A stretch of DNA of 64,000 bases from Antedon bifida (GCA_963402885.1 OY727097.1:8308001-8372000), one strand, 5' to 3'. Positions 34,766 to 47,273 are shown, counted from the first letter of the stretch. A program made the numbers and translations. The notes: generated from the letters alone by a model not told the origin.

Positions 34766-37212
34766 AGGGGCATTCCACAGTATTTTTTTGTTACGGACGG
34801 GACATTTTTGAGAATATAACTAGACATATCTTAGAAATAAAAAAGAATACAAGATTCAAAGTAGAATAAATGTATACATATATGGCCAATGTTTATTATG
34901 AAAGTCAAAAAAAGAAAAAAGACTGTACAAAAAAAATTTTATTATGAAAATTGTGTGCGTCGCGGACAGGACGGCAAATGGACATGACTTTTGAGAAGGT
35001 TTACGCATTGTAATATTTCTCCTCATTTAAAAGAGATTTTAAAATTTGTTTTGTATTATTATGTTGCCAGATAGTTGTTTTAGATAACTGAATGTTAATT
35101 ATAAAAATTGAACTGCAAATTTATTAATAAATATGATTTATATGTCGTTACGGACGGGACATTTCTAACGTCGCGGACAGGACAACTTTGTCCACGTTAA
35201 AAAATTGTATAATTTTGCTATTAAAAAAATTTAAAAATAAGTTTTTTACATCAATGTAATCTTTTATTTACAAATCAAAATATAATTCAACCTTTGAAAC
35301 ACTGTTTAAAAGTTTATGTCAAGTGAAAATATTAAAATTCATAAATATGAAATATTATTTATAAAATTAATTATTCAAAGAGTTATAACGAGAAGCAATA
35401 TTGTAAAATGTTATCAAAATATTTATTTACACTAATATAAAAGTTATGCTTGCCATATTAAACAAGACTTCAAGATATTAACATATTTAAGGCGAATCTT
35501 TAAAAATTGGCGTTGGCGTTTGACGTCTGAATTTGTTAGTGGATCCAAGTTGCATCTGAAATTTTCTTCTGTCCTTGCTTGGATTTAATAACTGTAGGCC
35601 TACTTCTATTAAAATTCAATCTTAATTATTTAGTATCTGATTTATAAAAGGTTCTTGGTTGCAAATTCACCAAAGAATTAAATCTACAAAGCGATGACCG
35701 CACCCAATACTCCCATTCATACTGGTCATGTTGTTTTGGATTTAGGTATTGTTCTTTTGTGGATTGTTATTTTAAATACAGACCACAATGTTTTGTGATT
35801 AATAAACAAAAGTTAACACTTTTGTACAGTACTTCTCAGCCTACAGTACAAAAACACTTTTTCATTCTTACAATACTGTCATCACATTCATAAAAAAAAT
35901 GTCCCATCCGTAACATTCAATAAATTTTGATAGTAATGTTTTTTTAATAAAAAAAATACAAGTTTAAAAAAACTTGTTTAAATCTATTGCAATTTAATAT
36001 CCTTAGGAGTTGAAAATTAAGATTTAAAATTAGGAATTAAATAACAATTTTAAAGCCATTACTTCAATAAACACAAGTGAGGAAAAAACCCCAATCGAAA
36101 TGTCTCAGAAGTAACAATTATGCATTTTGAAATGCAAGTATGAAAATAATAAACAATTTTAATAAAATAATTTATTATGAATAATTGCAGCTTACTTTGA
36201 AAAAAAAGTAACTGTAGTATATTTATGGGCAAAAATATTAACAAGATGCATGGTTTTATTATGAAATAAAAAGGATTTAAATTATATGTCCCGTCCTTAA
36301 CAAAAATGTCTGTCCCGTGCCTACGAAAAATGTCATCAATATATTTTTGAATATGATATTTTCACCAAAAGTTTCAAAATATTGGTTTATAATGTATTGC
36401 ATATAGTTTTAAAAGGAGAAAACAAAATATTAAATTGTGGTATCAATACTTTTAACTGAAATGTAAAAAACACCATAAAACTACTATTAAAATGTCGCGG
36501 ATGGGACAATTATGAATTTTGAAATGTATATATGAAATTTAATAAACAAAATATGTGTTATAAAATGCTTGAATATGTACAATAGGGACATAGAGTAACT
36601 ATATCTGGCAAAAAAATGTTCAAAAGATGCATGGTTTGTGAAATAATTAGGATTTAAATGATACGTCCCGTCCGTAACAAAAATGTCCCGTCCGTAACAG
36701 TATATTTTTGAAATATGATATTTTCATCAAAATCTAAAATTTTCCAAAAATTTGTTTATAATATAATGAGATATAGTCCTCAGGAGGAGAAAATGAAATA
36801 TCAAGATTTTGGCATCATTACTTTTAAAATAAATGTAAAAAAACCGCCTAAAACGTCGCGGACGGGACATTTATGAATTTGAAATGGATGTATGAAATTA
36901 ATAAACAACAAAATTTTAATTAAATACTTGATTATGTATTATTGAGACATAAAGTAACTATATCTGTTGAAAAAACAGTAATAAGATGCATAGTTTATGA
37001 AATAAATAGGATTAAAAATGTCCCGTCCGTAACGCCAAATATGACTTTTTCATATTTAATATTCAATAACTTAAAAAATCAATATCAAAAAAATAAAAAA
37101 AATGTTATTTAATAAACTTCAACATGTCTACTTTGAGAAATGGCCAAGAGTTACATCAAAATCAGTAAATGAAATTTTTAAACCCACGGACCAAATACTG
37201 TGGAATGCCCCT
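34766..37212. mobile_element. 2.4-kb inverted-repeat element with CGGACGGGACA boxes
   Basis: The ends AGGGGCATTCCACAGTATT and AATACTGTGGAATGCCCCT are perfect inverse complements. Inside, a box close to CGGACGGGACA appears about six times forward (near 34793, 34974, 35152, 35174, 36498, 36857) and six times as its complement (near 35900, 36287, 36307, 36666, 36684, 37019), usually followed or preceded by AT-rich ATTT/AAAT. The right half consists of about three units of 360-380 bp, marked by AGATGCAT at 36244, 36625 and 36984. There is no ORF of transposase size, so it looks non-autonomous. The superfamily is not resolved, since no clear target duplication was found. Confidence 0.7.
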
Positions 37213-37213
37213 A

Positions 37214-37300
37214 AAGCTAATTCACACTTGTTCCGTTTCACGGAACGGAAAGCGGTACCGTCTTCTGTTTCTTGAAACGGAAAAAGTGTGAATGAAGCTT
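37214..37300. mobile_element. MITE family C, intact copy
   Basis: AAGCTAATTCACACTTG and AAGTGTGAATGAAGCTT are terminal inverse complements flanked by TA on both sides (37212-37213, 37301-37302). The interior is a hairpin of TTCCGTTTCACGGAACGGAA and TTCTTGAAACGGAA. It directly abuts the 2.4-kb element. Confidence 0.6.
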
Positions 37301-37562
37301 TAGTTAGATTCAATCATTTTCATTCGTTTCCAAATTTAACCTTCTACTTACAAAAGTTAAATTACTTTGAGAATATTACTGGGATTTTTTGAAAGGAAAA
37401 TTGGAAAGTTTCACTCGCATTAGGCTATATGTTTATTAATTATTATTTTCTCTTTTGATAAAACATTTAAACAATCGGTTATTTTACACCAAACCATCCA
37501 AGCCCAAATGTGAAGTACTGTCAAACGATTTTAAGATATGTTTTTGTGTTATTTGCCTGTAG

Positions 37563-37661
37563 GGTTCGGCAAGACATGGCTGAACAAGGAGATCTGATCT
37601 GGTTAGAAAACTATTCCAAGCAGTCGACAGCTGTTATAATCCAGCCTAGATACCGCAGACG
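37563..37661 (+). other. Candidate exon downstream of ANKRD50
   Basis: An acceptor (TTTTTGTGTTATTTGCCTGTAG) ends at 37562 and a donor (ACG|GTAAAT) starts at 37662. One frame is open (MAEQGDLIWLENYSKQSTA, then VIIQPRYRR), with an ATG at 37576. It could be a 3' UTR exon of ANKRD50 joined from the donor at 33247, or an exon of another gene. No family is recognised. Confidence 0.25.
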
Positions 37662-39099
37662 GTAAATGAACATTGGAGCAGGGACTCAAAGTAAACAGAC
37701 AGCACCTAAGACTCACCTAGCCTGACAGGAATGTACACACTTGATCAGTAGGCCTACGCGGTTACCGCCTCATGGGAGAATACAGGACGGAGTTTGCAGT
37801 TTCCTTGTCTTCTTATTTTTTCGGATTCGGACATTTTACTTAATTTTGTGCAATTTATGTAGACAACTGGATATGCAACATTTGATTTAACTTGTTTGTG
37901 CCCGAATTTCTGATTTGTTTTAAAATGAACTCCGTTCAAAAAACAGTAGAAATAGCCTACCCACAATAAGTAGTACATGTTGGGCAAGACTTTCTCGCAT
38001 TTAATTGTATTCCTTTTGTTGGAATGATATTACATTTAAGGTGAATGTTATGCTGCAATAACTCTATGAAATGTCTATTTGGACATCGATGGATGAAACT
38101 TAAAACCAGAAATACACACAATTTGATATCATTGTTCACGGCGCGTTTAACGACCGTATCACACGTCATTTGGAACTGTGATTCCACTCCACCAAAGCAT
38201 TGCAGTGTTAGAAACCAAGCGATCATTATCCAGTTGCTTTCACCTCATGGGGAATTCAATATTCGCTGCCCCGAGCATTCGGCATTAAATTCAACTTATT
38301 TCTTCCCCTTCGAACCAGACAATGATACAAAACTAACACAATTTCTAATTTTGTTTTTATATGAAATGTTAGCCTTAGATTTATAACACACTTTGTTTGG
38401 AAATCTTTTCTATTCTTTCAACCATTTGTTTAGTTTTGTTTTCAACTGTTAAGATAGTTCTCTATAGAAATTGAGTCGGACTCATTATTTGGCCAGGTGT
38501 AAGAAATATTATACCTCAATGCAGTATTTTCTAACAGCACGCCTAAATAGACACATGGTTGATCATAGTTAGTACTTTGGTACTCAAATTATATTAAGCT
38601 GAGTTTAATACGTACATTTCTATCTTAAATACCACCATGCATTTTAAAATTCAAGAAAGTATCGTCTTGTACGACGAAAATAAAACAGATGAAATGTCAT
38701 GTCAAAGGTTAAATACTGTATTAATCTTCATAATGTTTACGTCTCCTACGTATATCTTTACTCAATCGACCGCGCATGCGTTATATGGAGCATAACTTAC
38801 GTCACATCAAATATTTAAACATGAATTTTATATAGTTGCGGTATGAAAGTATGGTTTAGGTTTGAGATACGAATATAATTAATGTATACTATGAGAAGCA
38901 GTGAAATATAGTCCCAAATGTCATTAAATTATTTTTGTTAAGAAAATATGCAAATTAGTTTTCACGAGGGCAAATCTTGCATGTTGAATTTTAATAGTTG
39001 TTGCATTCAAGTTTTGCAAGACTCGGAGGATATGGCGCGGAAAACGTCAATAACCGAATCTGCCTACTGGCGACGGAGGAGGAATTTTAAGGATATGCG

Positions 39100-39490
39100 A
39101 TGATAGAAATTTTATAAATAGCATACAGTACAGTAGAATGATATACATAATTCACCCTATATCCAGTATTATAGGCAAAGTATGTAATACAGTGTCGCAT
39201 ATTATCACATATGACGCGTATATGGCTATGGAATAGGAATTTTAAGATGCTGAGTGATTTTATAAATAATAATACAGTATATGACATGACATATTCACCA
39301 GATTCTGCATCTCCACATGACATGTCAAGTATCATAGGCAAATTCAATGATACAGTGTCAAATTCGTGTGCCACCTGTATTATGTTAATATTTGGTTATC
39401 GCCTATGATACAGGCTTCACATGTGATACATATTTTACACTGAATCAAATAATTTGCCTGATACTGTACGCATTATAGATACAGTACATG
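39100..39490. repeat. GGCCTATGATAC-family repeat, expanded copy
   Basis: Several internal blocks recur within the segment: ATACAGTGTC (near 39187 and 39349), ATCATAGGCAAA / TTATAGGCAAAG, and GCCTATGATACAGG. They also match the elements at 16660 and 48838. It seems to be two partly overlapping or tandem copies. Confidence 0.4.
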
Positions 39491-42451
39491 ATTTTATCTT
39501 CAGTGGTATTTAAAATGAATATTTACCTTATTGATGAGTAGGAAATTATGAATAATATGCATTTATGTTGGGTTATGGAATGTTGTTTTATTCATAGTGA
39601 TTGGAATCTAACAGTAACATCGAAACCAGACGATGATATTATTAGTTTTGTTCGATCGGGTAAATGCCAAACAATTAGCTAACAATATTCATTTGTGTTG
39701 GTCAAGTCTTTAATTTCCGTGTATTACTAATTTACAATTTAAAAGGCTTGCTCGAATTTAAAGAATCAGAAATAGATTACACTTACGTACGTAATTATGC
39801 ATTATTTAAATAGATTCATGCTTTATTTATAGACCAAAGTTGTTCTTACCAGGGATACACACATTTCATGTCATACATTGATTTACATGTTATGCATTAG
39901 TTAAGATGAATACTGATTGGTACGCGAGCAAAGCGTTTGTGGTTCCCGAGGTGGCTTCACGGTGTCCCTGATAACATGTTTAAGCCTACTGTTTCGTGTC
40001 TATTTTCTACTTATGGTGCTGCAGATCTCTAAACATTCAGTTTCTATTTTAAGTACTGTATCGATCGGCAGGGAGAAGGAAACAACGTCACCACAACGTC
40101 ACCTAATATATTCAATAATATACATAATCCCATTTGCACGACACTTAAAATGATGTGTTGATATCTGTAATGATCAGTGGTGTATCCAGGATGTTCATTG
40201 TTATCACCCTTGGTGGCATAATATTATAAGGGGTGCATGTGTACGGTATGGTGTTACTGTGTGAAACCCCAGATGTGTGGTACAAAAACCTTTACGTTAT
40301 AATACCGTAACAAAAACGTGGTATACCTTAAACGAGAATGTGTTCCTTGTGTAAAACATGCGTGCAGAAAAAAAAACTCATTGTTAGTACTAGTAGGTAT
40401 GGTAAACATATAGATGTTCTGCAGTTAAATTCGATATGTAACCGAACGCATTCGGTTGTTTAAACAGCTTCGTAGGTCTACGATCCTTTGTTTGAATATG
40501 TATAGATTAAGTGGTGTTAGGCTGAAAGCCCCCTCTCCTCCTTCAAGACATTCCCCAATAATGACGAAATGCTGTCACATCGTCTCAATGTGAACACGCC
40601 TGTTACAATTAAGTATTAATAGGAGAAGTTAATGTGTGTTCCCATGAGAATCATTATTATTTATTGAGTGTATAACGGAAAAAGTTCGATAAAACACAGC
40701 CTTGGTGCCAATATTTATCCATCAGTTAAAAAATATGTATACTTTAATTATTTTTATGATAACAGCTTTTTACATTGTTTTTTTTTACAATATTATGGAC
40801 GTTTACTGTTTTATTATATCCTCTTTTGTTACGTATGGGATGTCATGATTTTTATAAATTTATACCTGTTTTATCTACTTGCTTGTATACCTATATTCTT
40901 TGGCGTTCCATAGTAACAGAGAAAGTAGTGTTCGTGTATATTGGTTGATTGAAATGCACTTTACTTTGGAAGTTTTGAAAAAGATATAAATATAAAACAA
41001 TATTGTATTATCGATGTTATGCATGACGAGTGTCGATATATCATGAAGTCTAACTCTATTTTCAGCTTTTTTAGGCCTAATTGTTAAGATTTATTATTTA
41101 ATTTAAAAATTAGTTAAATAGCTAAAATCATGACCTTTAACATTGTGTGACGTACTTGTGATGTCATTTCCTACTTCACCAATGGCCATAAATAATTAAT
41201 AAAAATAATATATAAACTTTTAATTCATTAATTATAGTAAAATGGGGTGTCTATTTCAGGTGCTAGACAATAAGACAATATATTTATTATTTAAAAATGT
41301 AGTACCGTAATATTTGTCGACGACGACGAATACCAAAGTCACGAGTTTTGGCCCAATTGAAGAATGTTGGTTAAAGCTATCGGATGAGTATTTAATGTGT
41401 TCGAACAAGAAAAGTCTTGCAATGTATAGTACTCTACTGTGTCAAAAATGATTATTTTTAACAAACTTGTGGTGGGATTGTAGTTACGAAAATGTACAAA
41501 AACAAAAATAAGCGTAGTGACTTATTAAGTTTCCGTTGAAAGTTGTCATGCCAACGATATGTTTATCCTTTCAATAGGCCTATGTATTTTTATTTAAAAG
41601 AAAAGTTGAGAATTGTTTCTCAAAGTTAAAAGAAAACGAGTGCAAAGAAATAAAAAATTATCTTTTTTAATGTCGTATGATAGAAAGAAACGAAGAATAC
41701 AGTTTAACTGAAATTATTATATTTTAAGTTGTATAGAAAAATTACAATTTAAGTTGTATTATTACTTGTGAATAAGAGCCATAACTAGTTACTGTAATTA
41801 AGTTTTAGGTAGACGTATGGGAGAGATAATCAGCTGCAGAAGTTAACATGTTTATATTTATTCGTTCCTTGAGGCAACATTTTCCCATAGCACCAGTTAT
41901 CCTTCAACTATCCGATATTATATAAATATAATTAGATTTTGAGTAGACGAATGATTAAAATGTTAAAACATTATCGCCACGTGTGAAATACTTGTTTTAC
42001 TGATGTTTGTGTTTAAGTGAGGGAAGACATTTTTGTCGTGACTGTCTACGAAATGAGTCGCACTGTATAATTCAAGTCAATTTATTCCGGATTTTACAAA
42101 ACAAACAATAACTCATACATCGCACATGCTAGAGCGGGTGGGGGTGGGGGGAGGACTCCAACATACCATTCTCATTATGATTTTACATGTTTTGGGGAAA
42201 CAATCTGAACTATTCAGAAGACTTGATAACCCAACATCGTTATAGAACCAGAGGGCCATGGGAATTATGGTGGTGAAGGAGGAGGAACGTGGGAACGGGA
42301 TTGACCCCTCCCCCTTCTCCTTCCTTCAGTTAGTCGTGAGCCCAGTCGGGAGCCTCGGTTGAGAAATCCAATTTTCCATTTTAGCAGTCTTGTTGAGAAA
42401 TGATATACAAACTCATATGTCTTGCTCATATTAAGAGACACATCGGGACCC

Positions 42452-42540
42452 AACAAAGTGTCCTAACCCTTCCCATAGGAGTCGCTTCTGAATAGAGGTG
42501 TCCCAAGGGGGGGGGGGGGGGGCTCTACTGCATTTGAAAG
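42452..42540. repeat. ACAGTAGAAC-element fragment with poly-G run
   Basis: AGAGGTGTCCC and GGCTCTACTGCA are the complement of the units and end of the element at 21320. A run of 16 G (42507-42522) interrupts it. Confidence 0.45.
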
Positions 42541-43302
42541 TGGACACTGTCAGAAAGACTAAACCGTGTTCACACATGTATATGCCTAACATTGAGCTGA
42601 ATGAACTTGGCTGGACTACTGTATGATTTGTGGTGTGTACAAATACAGATCTGATGATTTGTATCCAACCTTTTGTACTTGTATCCAAATAGTATACATA
42701 CTTTTGTCCTTTGTATTTTTTTCTGCTTGGCTACCGGTATGTATTTCACAACGACGTCATGTCGTGAAAAAGTGTAACATTCCTTTAAAAATAGATTTCT
42801 GATGTAAACATTGATCAAATTGTTTTCATAGGCGCTGAATATGAGTAACTGACTATGTACCCCAACATGCCCCAGTGAAAATTATAAGAAGACAACGAAA
42901 TGCTTATAGAAATAATAATGTAAGCGTGTATTATATTTTATCTTCCGATATTAATACACAATGTGGAATAAGTATAATAAGAACAAAAAAACGCCGAAAT
43001 CTTTGCTTTGTTGTCTTGACAGACAGACAATGATATCGGCTAATTTGTTAAATACTTTTTTATTTACAAAAAAACATCTGTTTTGTTAAATTTTATTCAG
43101 TAGTATATTTATTCTTTAGGCCTAAATGAGTTGTTTATTGTAGGCCTAGCAAGTCGAAATTAAATAGTTAATTTGATTAGAACTATATGCCAATGACTAG
43201 GAAAGGGAGACAAATTAATGACTAGAGACGGGTGACTGATGAACTTTAGTGATGGTAGGCCTACCATAGATCCAGGAAGAGGACGAAAGATGTCTTTTAA
43301 AC

Positions 43303-43412
43303 AAAAAGTGTGCCCAAATATGGTAGTGATATGCCCAAATATGGTAGTGATATGACATCATCATGTCTATAATGGGCACATTGTTTTGTCACATAAAGTG
43401 TAGACAGATCTT
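43303..43412. mobile_element. MITE family A, 5'-truncated copy
   Basis: The internal block GTGCCCAAATATGGTAGTGAT is duplicated in tandem, then ATGACATCATCATGTC, a GGGCACAT block and the right end AAAGTGTAGACAGATCTTTTA. The left terminal repeat is missing. Confidence 0.55.
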
Positions 43413-43653
43413 TTAGATGGCCCATCATCTGCGGTGTCTGGAGCAGCTTTCTAAAGAAAATGTGAGTTTCTATAATTTTTAAAACTAATTAGGTATGGGA
43501 ACCACAACATTACCCAAAAGCTATAGAGTTTCTTTTATTTTGCCAATGCCATTTATACTTCATTGTTGACTCTACGCTAACCCGTTGCTTTCCCTCAATG
43601 AAGCTAATCTACCATGCTCTACCCCATTCTAAATGTTATTACTTAAATATGCT

Positions 43654-43930
43654 TCAGTTGGCAAAACCGACATCTTTTATATTTTCTTTACTCTCTTTCT
43701 TTCCGCTCGTTATATTCATGCCGGTGTATCGCAGGTGTCCGCGTTCTACGCTAGATTTGATATTGTGAAAGACATTCTTTTCATACTTAGGTAAGAAGGT
43801 GTTGCCGAGAGACTGGCCACGATTTGATACTTCAAAAGATCTCATTATCGGCAAATTAACAGAATACAACCATGACTGAATTTCTTCAATTGTTGTCACA
43901 GCGTTTCGGAAATACTCCCCATGTAGCAGC
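43654..43930 (-). CDS. Candidate terminal exon of an unidentified minus-strand gene
   Basis: Read leftward from an acceptor (CACTTTCATATAG, ending at 43931), the frame with one leading base is open for 91 codons to TGA at 43654-43656. The peptide (LLHGEYFRNAVTTIEEIQSW, then LYSVNLPIMRSFEV, NRGQSLGNTFLPKYEKN and VFHNIKSSVERGHLRYTG) is well balanced and not AT-driven. I take it as real coding sequence but recognise no domain. It may be the 3' end of the gene that begins at 50664. The required phase (two bases from the previous exon) means at least one intermediate exon is missing from my reading. Confidence 0.45.
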
Positions 43931-44045
43931 CTATATGAAAGTGTTGCTTATTGAAAAAGTATCAAAATAAAAATTCAGTTTTTAGCCTGATACGAATCGC
44001 CCTACACAGTTTCGGTCAACGTTTATTTCTTGGGTGTATAGAAAA

Positions 44046-44075
44046 CTCAGATCTCAGATATATCTGAGATCTGAG
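44046..44075. repeat. 30-bp perfect palindrome
   Basis: CTCAGATCTCAGATA is directly followed by its exact reverse complement with no spacer. Both arms also contain a CAGAT repeat. Flanking AAAA and TTTT extend it imperfectly. Confidence 0.9.
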
Positions 44076-45297
44076 AGTTTTTCAGATCCTTAATTTTTTT
44101 TTCTCGGGAGCCTATAAAAAGATTACCCTAAATGATATGACATAGGACTACAGTAGGTTGACCCGCAGGCCTACTTTGGGACATTCCTATTCAGGGAGAC
44201 CCTTATCCTTCTATATTCTCTATATTAATAAAATAGAGTTTTAGTACCATGGTTAGTAATATGATAAAGTCTACTATGTGAGGTGTTTGATCTATAATTT
44301 TGAAAAAGGCGCCGCCATGGTCGGCCTGAACTTTGACACGATGTTTTGGAAGTAACCGATTTGTAAGTGATTATAAAACATCCACATTTGAGATAGGGTT
44401 CACAATATATCTGGGCTTCAAAGAGGGCAGTATAAGCATTATTTTTCCTGTCAGTGATACGAATGAAATCTCAAATACAGTAGTTCATAATACATTATAA
44501 GCAGTATAAGGGTAGAGAGGTCTCAGATAACGCGAAATTTTTCCAAATTTCGTGTCGTATCTTGCCAAGAATCATTTTTCCCCATGGCCATTGTTTACTA
44601 AATGAACTTGTTTATATAAAATTTGCGAGATTTACAGTGACTGTATTTTATAGCGGGCCCTCTATCCAACTTTTTAAAGTTGTTTCTGGTATCCTTTATT
44701 ACTTATTATAGCGCCACCTATCGGTTTATAGAGTTTACAAATTGACACAATAGGTTAATTTTCATGAGATTTTCAAGTACAGTATAAGAAAGACCTCTCT
44801 TAATGTACACTGTGTACAGTAGGTTAAAAGGTCACTATTTAGAGGAGTGTGTTTGAAATGAAATGTCACTTCAGTTCAGAATAAACTAATTAAGCGATTT
44901 CCTCTTTTCAGATAATTTTAACCACTCTTAAAAGTAAACATTCTTTCGTTTAGAGTGAAAGCAGTTTTATTCTTACACCTACATGACATTTTCCACTTGT
45001 TTAGGCCTAAGAAAGTACAGTAAAAAGTTGCTTCAAATTTTGAAATATTCTGGTTTGATCCCTATCATGTATTGAGATTTGGCCAAATTCAGGTCCATCG
45101 TAGTTTAAGCATGATTTCCTCCATGGTCTAATTAACCATGTCTTGTCCGGAGTTCCTTTGCTGCTCTATTGTTATGTGTAGTATGCAATAGCAATAATTA
45201 TACCAATTAAAAATAGTAGTATATTTAAAAGATTTATTTCAAATAGACTAAAAGCAAACATAGTTGATCACGTGCCATATTTATGTGCAGAGTTTTA

Positions 45298-45366
45298 AAG
45301 CTCTGTCTACACTATCAAACCATTAATGGGCACATCACATAAAGATTGATCGTGTAGACAAGGCTT
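45298..45366. mobile_element. MITE family A, minimal 69-bp copy
   Basis: It has AAGCTCTGTCTACACTATC and GATCGTGTAGACAAGGCTT, with TA on both sides (45296-45297, 45367-45368). Only about 30 bp of interior remain (GGGCACATCACAT). Confidence 0.7.
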
Positions 45367-45410
45367 TAGATTTGCCAAAATGGAATTGTTTTCTTTCGAT
45401 GTGACTGTGA

Positions 45411-45581
45411 ATAATAATTATTAATCCGTGACTGGATTGACCCGTACCGGTCACATGGTCACTAATTGCAAATTGTTCGAATAGGCGCGACAAAACCATT
45501 GTCACATCTATTCGAACAATTTGCAATTAGTGACCATGTGACCGGTACGGGTCAATCCAGTCACGGATTAATAATTATTAT
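45411..45581. repeat. 74-bp perfect inverted repeat with 23-base loop
   Basis: The left arm 45411-45484 and right arm 45508-45581 are exact reverse complements. Arm markers are ATCCGTGACTGGATTGACCC and CATGGTCACTAATTGC. The loop is GCGCGACAAAACCATTGTCACAT. The short ORFs on the two strands here mirror each other. Exact identity over 74 bp suggests recent origin or ongoing arm correction. It lies 45 bp from a family-A MITE. Confidence 0.92.
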
Positions 45582-47037
45582 TATCCATGATTGGGTAACT
45601 CAGTTTTTGACCAATGGTCAGGCTCTATTGCACTACCTTATGGACTGTGTTGTTTCGTTGATGAAATAATGACCTGCGTTTAACAAAATATATTACAGGT
45701 AGAAAAAAAACGAAAGAACAATGATTGCCTTCCGGCGAGTATGGTGTTTGCGTTTGGATGCTGGGTTCATAGGTCCATATGCTCTGTGTGTATGCCTAAT
45801 TGTGTGTTGTGTAGGCATAATTGTGTGTTATCTAGGCCTAATGGTGATCTAGGATGATAAGATTGATCAAAAACCTTCCTATCATCATAAATATCTTGTT
45901 TTCACTTAAGCACCATCTTGACTTAAACAAACATTTTGATTGGCCAGATTACAAAACGGATATTATGAACATTATTAATAATACTTTTTTCCATTAAAGA
46001 TGACTTGAAGTAAAAAAACTTATTTAAGTTTTTCACTTAAGTACTTTTTAACTATGTTGACTTAAGAGCAAAACGATTGCTTGGTCAAAATCACGATATT
46101 AACCTAGACCGTACAATACAAAAGTATATGAATCAACTAATATTATCATTTGCTTTCAACAGGTCTTCAAATCCCGAGGCATCTACTTTGCCTACGTAAG
46201 TTGTTGAAAAAAACTTCCTTATTTGCCTTCAGGGGTCAATTTAGATACATCTATAACGAGCGATATATCAAAATTACACTGATTAGGTATGCATGCATTT
46301 TCAAATGACACCTTCGTAAGGCAAATATAAATTGTTATTTTACTTTCCTTAATTGCCAATTTTTCTGAATGTTTAGCATACGGTAAAGGAGATACATCAA
46401 AAAATATGTTGGTTTTTTTTCAATGTTGGTTTGACACGTGATACGTTTATTTATATTTTTAATCCGCATTAATTCATGCACAACGTTGAACAAACAATTT
46501 ATCATATTGGCTTACTAAACATAACAAATTCTGCGAATAACATTTTCCCAGTCGCATTACAAATTCAATATGATAATACCTAATATTCTCTCGACAAAAA
46601 CAATCGTAACGAAAAACATGATATATTTGATGTAGCATGCGGCAGGAACTCGTCACATAATGGCAAGATTACAAATTGAGTTGTTTGTTAAGATATCGTC
46701 AAGATAACGCTTTAGAATAGAATACTATGTCAATAATATTGACATGTCATTGTGTACAATGCAAGAAGTTCTATTACTCTGCTATCAATTAATCATCAAT
46801 CGGACTAAACCAAAAACAGTTATATTATTATTAAAACGTTGAGTTTACGTTTAATGTTTACGTCGATTAAACGTTATGAAATAGATTTTTATCACCGTTA
46901 CTTTGCTCATTTTCACAACGTTTCATTAAACGTTACGTTAACGTCAATGTAATGTCGTTGGAACGTTACCGAGCTAATTGTTTCAACGTTATATTTTGGT
47001 TAACTGTTAAACAATAAATGGTTTCTAAAGACCTGTC

Positions 47038-47273
47038 TACACTATTAAACGTTATGTGACCAAAAAAAAACGTGCCCATATATACATGATGATGTTATAT
47101 CACTACCATATTTGGGCACATCACACTTTTTAGTCAGACTCTACAGCTCACTATGTTTGTCGGTTGGTCGGATGGTCGGTCGGTTGGTCGGTCGTTCGGT
47201 AAACACTAACTCAAATTTGAGCACGCGACTGCAGCCATGTGTATGACCTTGTTTTATAATGTAGACAGATCTT
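47038..47273. mobile_element. MITE family A, copy with nested insertion
   Basis: The left end AAGACCTGTCTACACTATT, preceded by TA, and right end AATGTAGACAGATCTT bracket the family body (CATGATGATGTTATATCACT, GGGCACATCACAC). The body is broken near 47145 by a GTCGG-family repeat. Confidence 0.6.
47146..47258 (+). repeat. GTCGG-family dispersed repeat, copy 1
   Basis: ACTCTACAGCTCACTATGT leads into a (GGTCGGTT)n-like tract, then AAACACTAACTCAAATTTGA and GCACGCGACTGCAGCCATGT. The same layout occurs at 54557, 56299 (reverse) and 56897. It is inserted in a family-A MITE. Confidence 0.6.

Larger units (their letters stand above)
37662..43302. other. Non-coding stretch with few repeats
   Basis: No supported gene. 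A CG-bearing stretch at 38766-38810 (CCGCGCATGCG, TTACGTCAC) looks promoter-like but has no attached exon. Positions 42265-42456 are GC-richer with no family match. Repeats are listed separately. Confidence 0.3.

Noticed and set aside
38045..38386. 113-codon plus frame and overlapping 89-codon minus frame
   Set aside because: Both strands are open at once, and neither has splice support or a recognisable motif.
40668..40913. 81-codon Phe/Tyr/Leu-rich frame
   Set aside because: Its composition is what random AT-rich DNA gives, and no splice or homology signal was found.
44312..44358. ATG in an ideal GCCGCCATGG context (44319), reading MVGLNFDTMFWK
   Set aside because: The frame stops after 12 codons with no donor in place. 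The match is probably chance in a CG-rich patch.
45335..45669. Paired ORFs of similar sequence on the two strands
   Set aside because: They are the two arms of the 74-bp perfect inverted repeat, not genes.
46163..46195. 33-nt plus-strand segment (VFKSRGIYFAY) between a good acceptor and GTAAGT
   Set aside because: It is too short to judge, on the opposite strand to the surrounding candidate gene, and has no partner exon.
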